Shown: piece by piece, positions 62,031-64,000 of the stretch
Layout of the letters: each line of letters starts with the position of its first letter
Position numbering within the stretch: the first letter of the stretch is position 1
Origin: PALSA-505 sp963699015
GTDB lineage: Bacteria > Actinomycetota > Actinomycetes > Streptosporangiales > Streptosporangiaceae
DNA: 64,000 nt
Direction: 5' to 3'
NCBI GenBank assembly: GCA_963699015.1
Contig: CAVOSX010000004.1
Location: forward strand, 205,089-269,088
The notes under the pieces: model-generated
What the model was told of the DNA's origin: nothing
What the model saw: only the letters and a program-made list of their open reading frames with translations
Database searches by the model: none
Made by a program: the position numbers and the translations under genes

Positions 62031-63266
62031 CCGGCCGGCCCGGCGCCGCCTACATCGACGCGACCGCGGGCGTGGCCGGCGACATGCTGCTTGCGGCACT
62101 GCTCGATGCGGGCGCCGACATGGAGCGGGTGCGCGGGGCGATTGCCTTCCTTGGCGTGCCCGGTCTCGGGCTGCGGACCGAGGCCGCCCGCCGGGCGGCC
62201 TCGCGTGCCTACGAGCCGTGATCACCACGCCGACGGCGACCGACCGCCAACGGCACCTCGCCGACGTGCTCGGACACGTCGGCGCCAGCGACCTCCGCCC
62301 GGCCGGGAAGGATTTCGCGACACGGGTCTTCCGGCTGCTGGCCGAGGCGGAGGGGGCAGTGCACGGCGAGCCGCCCGAAGACGTGCACTTCCACGAGGTA
62401 GGTGCCTTCGACTCACTGGCCGACGTGGTGGGATCAGCGGCCGCACTGGACGATCTCGGACTGTTGCGGCCGGGCGCGGTAGTTTGCTGCTCGGCCCTGG
62501 CCGCCGGAAGCGGATTCGTCACCAGCCGGCACGGCCGCCTTCCGGTGCTGGTCCGCCGTCCTCCGTATCGCCGCCGCGGCCGGCCTGGACCTGGCCAGCG
62601 GCGACCTGACCGGCGAGCGCACCACCCCGACCGGTGCGGCCCTGCTCGCGGCGGCGGCCGTACCGGGCGGCTTTCCAGCCATGACGGTACGCGCGGTCGG
62701 CACCGGCGGCGGCAGCCGGGACACCCCCGACCGGCCCAACATCACCCGGGTGGTCATCGGGGCGGCGTCCGGCGCGGAGCCGGACCTGCACGAGGGCGAC
62801 GTGACCGTCGTAGAGAGCACAGTCGATGACCTCGACCCCCGGCTGTGGCCTTCGGTCCTTCAGGCGGTGCGGGCGGCCGGCGCCTGGGACTGCTGGTGCA
62901 CCCCCGTCTGTCGGCCGGCACGGCCGCCCCGGGCAGGTCCTCACCGCCTTGTGCGCTGAACCAGTCCATCGCGCCGTGGCCGCTGCGATGTTCACCCATA
63001 CCGGGACGCTCGGCGTCCGCTGGTACCGGATGAACCGGCTGACCGCCTCCCGCACCTCGGTGGAGGTGGAAGTGGGACCGCCGGGCAGCAGCCAGGTCGT
63101 TACGGTCAAGGTGGCCGACATCACAGATAGCCTCGCGGGCTTCGGAACGGCCACGGCAGAGTTGGCCGAGGCAGAAGCCGCCGCCCGGGCCCTAGGCTGG
63201 CCCGTCCGCGCCGTTCTGCGAGGCCGCCGTCGCCCAGTACCGCGCCCTGAGGGCTCGCACATGTGA
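62027..63266 (+). pseudogene. larC: LarC, nickel-insertion cyclometallase, frameshifted
   Basis: GTG 62027 overlaps the larB stop. The reading begins AAYIDATAGVAGDMLLAALL with the family's GVAGDM start. A shift near 62200 leads to LACLRAVITTPTATDRQRHL and VFRLLAEAEGAVHGEPPEDV, with HFHEVGAFDSLADVVGS, the conserved metal-binding HFHE. Shifts near 62555 and 62915 lead to LTGERTTPTGAALLAAAAVP and TALCAEPVHRAVAAAMFTHT, and the end is at 63266. Corrected length is about 413 aa, normal. LarC inserts nickel into the pincer ligand using CTP. Confidence 0.82.
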
Positions 63267-63339
63267 TTTGGGCTGTTGAACTGCGTTTTCCTGTAGCAGC
63301 GTGGGATGTTAAGCGGCGATGTAGTACTCGTACTGGGCA

Positions 63340-63404
63340 CACCGGGGCATGAGCCGTCGGGCGTGGAGGCAAAGTCAATCGTGCTCTAGTTGCAATCTCG
63401 TACC
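63340..63404 (+). repeat. dispersed repeat, copy 4, most diverged
   Basis: GGGGCATGAGCCGTCGGGCG precedes the tail, which starts GCAAAGTCAATCGTGCTCTA at 63369. Relative to copy 1 it has one inserted base and two substitutions in the first 20, then TTGCAATCTCG is exact. A short inverted repeat (AGTACTCGTACT near 63324) occupies the hairpin position. It lies 75-140 bp after the larC stop. Confidence 0.65.
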
Positions 63405-64000
63405 CGATCCGCAGGATGGTGCTGGACCCGTGCGAGAACCCATACGGCTACGAGGCGCACAAGTGCTGCCGCAAGTATGTCGATCGGAGCCTGCACGATC
63501 CGGGGGGCATTCACGCGGGCGACAAGGTGGTACACGCGTTCGGGGCGCCGTCGAGAAGCACATCAGGTGAGGGCGGCGGCCCAGCACGCTGGACAGCAAT
63601 TCCCGTTCATTCAACTCAGCCGCCGCGCCGAAAGCCAGGCTGCCCTTCCCCCGGGACAGCAGCTACCCAGATGCCGCTTTCCTGCGCCTTTTCCCCGTCG
63701 GCCGCCAATTATCCTTCCGAACGCCTCTTTCGTGCTGCATTACCGCGAAACATTGCGGCTGGTCTGCGTTCGCCGTCACGGGAGGCGGCCATTTCCGCGC
63801 GGTTTCCGGCAACCCGCGGGGTCTGGTGCCAGTCCCTGCGGCCGCCCGGTACCGGGCTAGCAGGTAGTCCCCGGTTCGGGCTGGCTGGGGTGCTGGCCTG
63901 GGGGCTCGCGCTGATGCGAGCAGGCCGCTGACAAAGCATCGTCGGATACACGGGCTCGTCAGCGTCACCCGGCGCGGGCACCCGGCCACATCCAGGCCGC
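63405..64000. other. window end, no assignable gene
   Basis: A rightward frame from 63416 opens MVLDPCENPYGYEAHKCCRK and YVDRSLHDPGGIHAGDKVVH, which looks like protein (Cys-rich, His-containing), but it loses character after about 45 codons. I do not recognise it. The rest shows only low-complexity frames. Confidence 0.35.

Noticed and set aside
62027..63266. Programmed ribosomal frameshift in larC, as known for some lactobacilli
   Set aside because: At least three separate shifts are needed here and larB next to it is also broken, so this is decay or sequence error and not a single programmed site.
1..64000. tRNA, rRNA, tmRNA, riboswitch or replication origin
   Set aside because: I read for cloverleaf ends, conserved rRNA stretches and DnaA-box clusters and saw none that I could defend.

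Overview
The window is very GC-rich DNA from a filamentous, high-GC actinomycete. The evidence is family-level: four large LuxR-type ATPase regulators (LAL/MalT-like), two GAF-type histidine kinases, a SARP/BTAD regulator, a SigE-like ECF sigma factor, DUF1707 and DUF4389 proteins, a mycothiol-isomerase-like remnant and a DrrA-DrrB fusion. A Streptosporangiales-type genome is my best guess; the sequence alone does not fix the genus. I see no rRNA, tRNA, CRISPR array or replication origin, and nothing resembling a complete biosynthetic cluster.

Layout. 0-11 kb is a signalling and mobile zone: a LAL regulator running off the left edge, a decayed IS982-family element, a 543-aa conserved protein of unknown function, a 5'-truncated histidine kinase, an IS110 remnant, a second histidine kinase and an intact LAL regulator. 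11-19 kb holds an SDR oxidoreductase, a protein of unknown function, a damaged STAS protein, a secreted beta-solenoid-like protein and a membrane pentapeptide-like protein built from 36-bp repeats. 18-23 kb is a duplicated divergent unit whose second copy encodes a SARP/BTAD, transmembrane, beta-propeller and SBP5 fusion. 23-33 kb is a run of small metabolic and secreted genes mixed with remnants (IS30, TauE/SafE, MFS, VOC, mycothiol isomerase), plus a truncated haemoglobin and a hydrolase-adenylate cyclase fusion. 33.7-34.5 kb is a vapBC module. 34.8-42.7 kb holds the DrrAB fusion and two divergent LAL regulators. 42.7-50 kb holds an EamA/LysR pair, a sigma/anti-sigma pair and a PadR-controlled membrane operon. 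52.7-54.3 kb is a clean ArsR-SRPBCC-DHFR-like operon with a readable promoter and operator. 54.4-58.4 kb holds a second secreted beta-solenoid paralogue, a multicopper oxidase and PPK2. 59.2-63.3 kb holds an aldo/keto reductase and a larE-larB-larC set for the nickel-pincer nucleotide cofactor.

Two features cut across the window. First, about twenty or more single-base frameshifts interrupt otherwise recognisable genes, while many long genes are perfectly open. This is either real decay of an accessory region or uncorrected sequence error, and broken genes are labelled as such. Second, four copies of a dispersed repeat (conserved tail of about 36-48 nt next to a variable hairpin) sit in the same orientation at 5.7, 33.8, 58.5 and 63.4 kb, each beside a remnant, a toxin-antitoxin module or an operon end.

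Most genes look like independent small transcription units. Clear operons are vapBC, sigma/anti-sigma, padR-membrane protein, arsR-SRPBCC-DHFR and larE-larB-larC. Several regulators (arsR, padR, lysR) appear to be transcribed as leaderless mRNAs with palindromes over the promoter.
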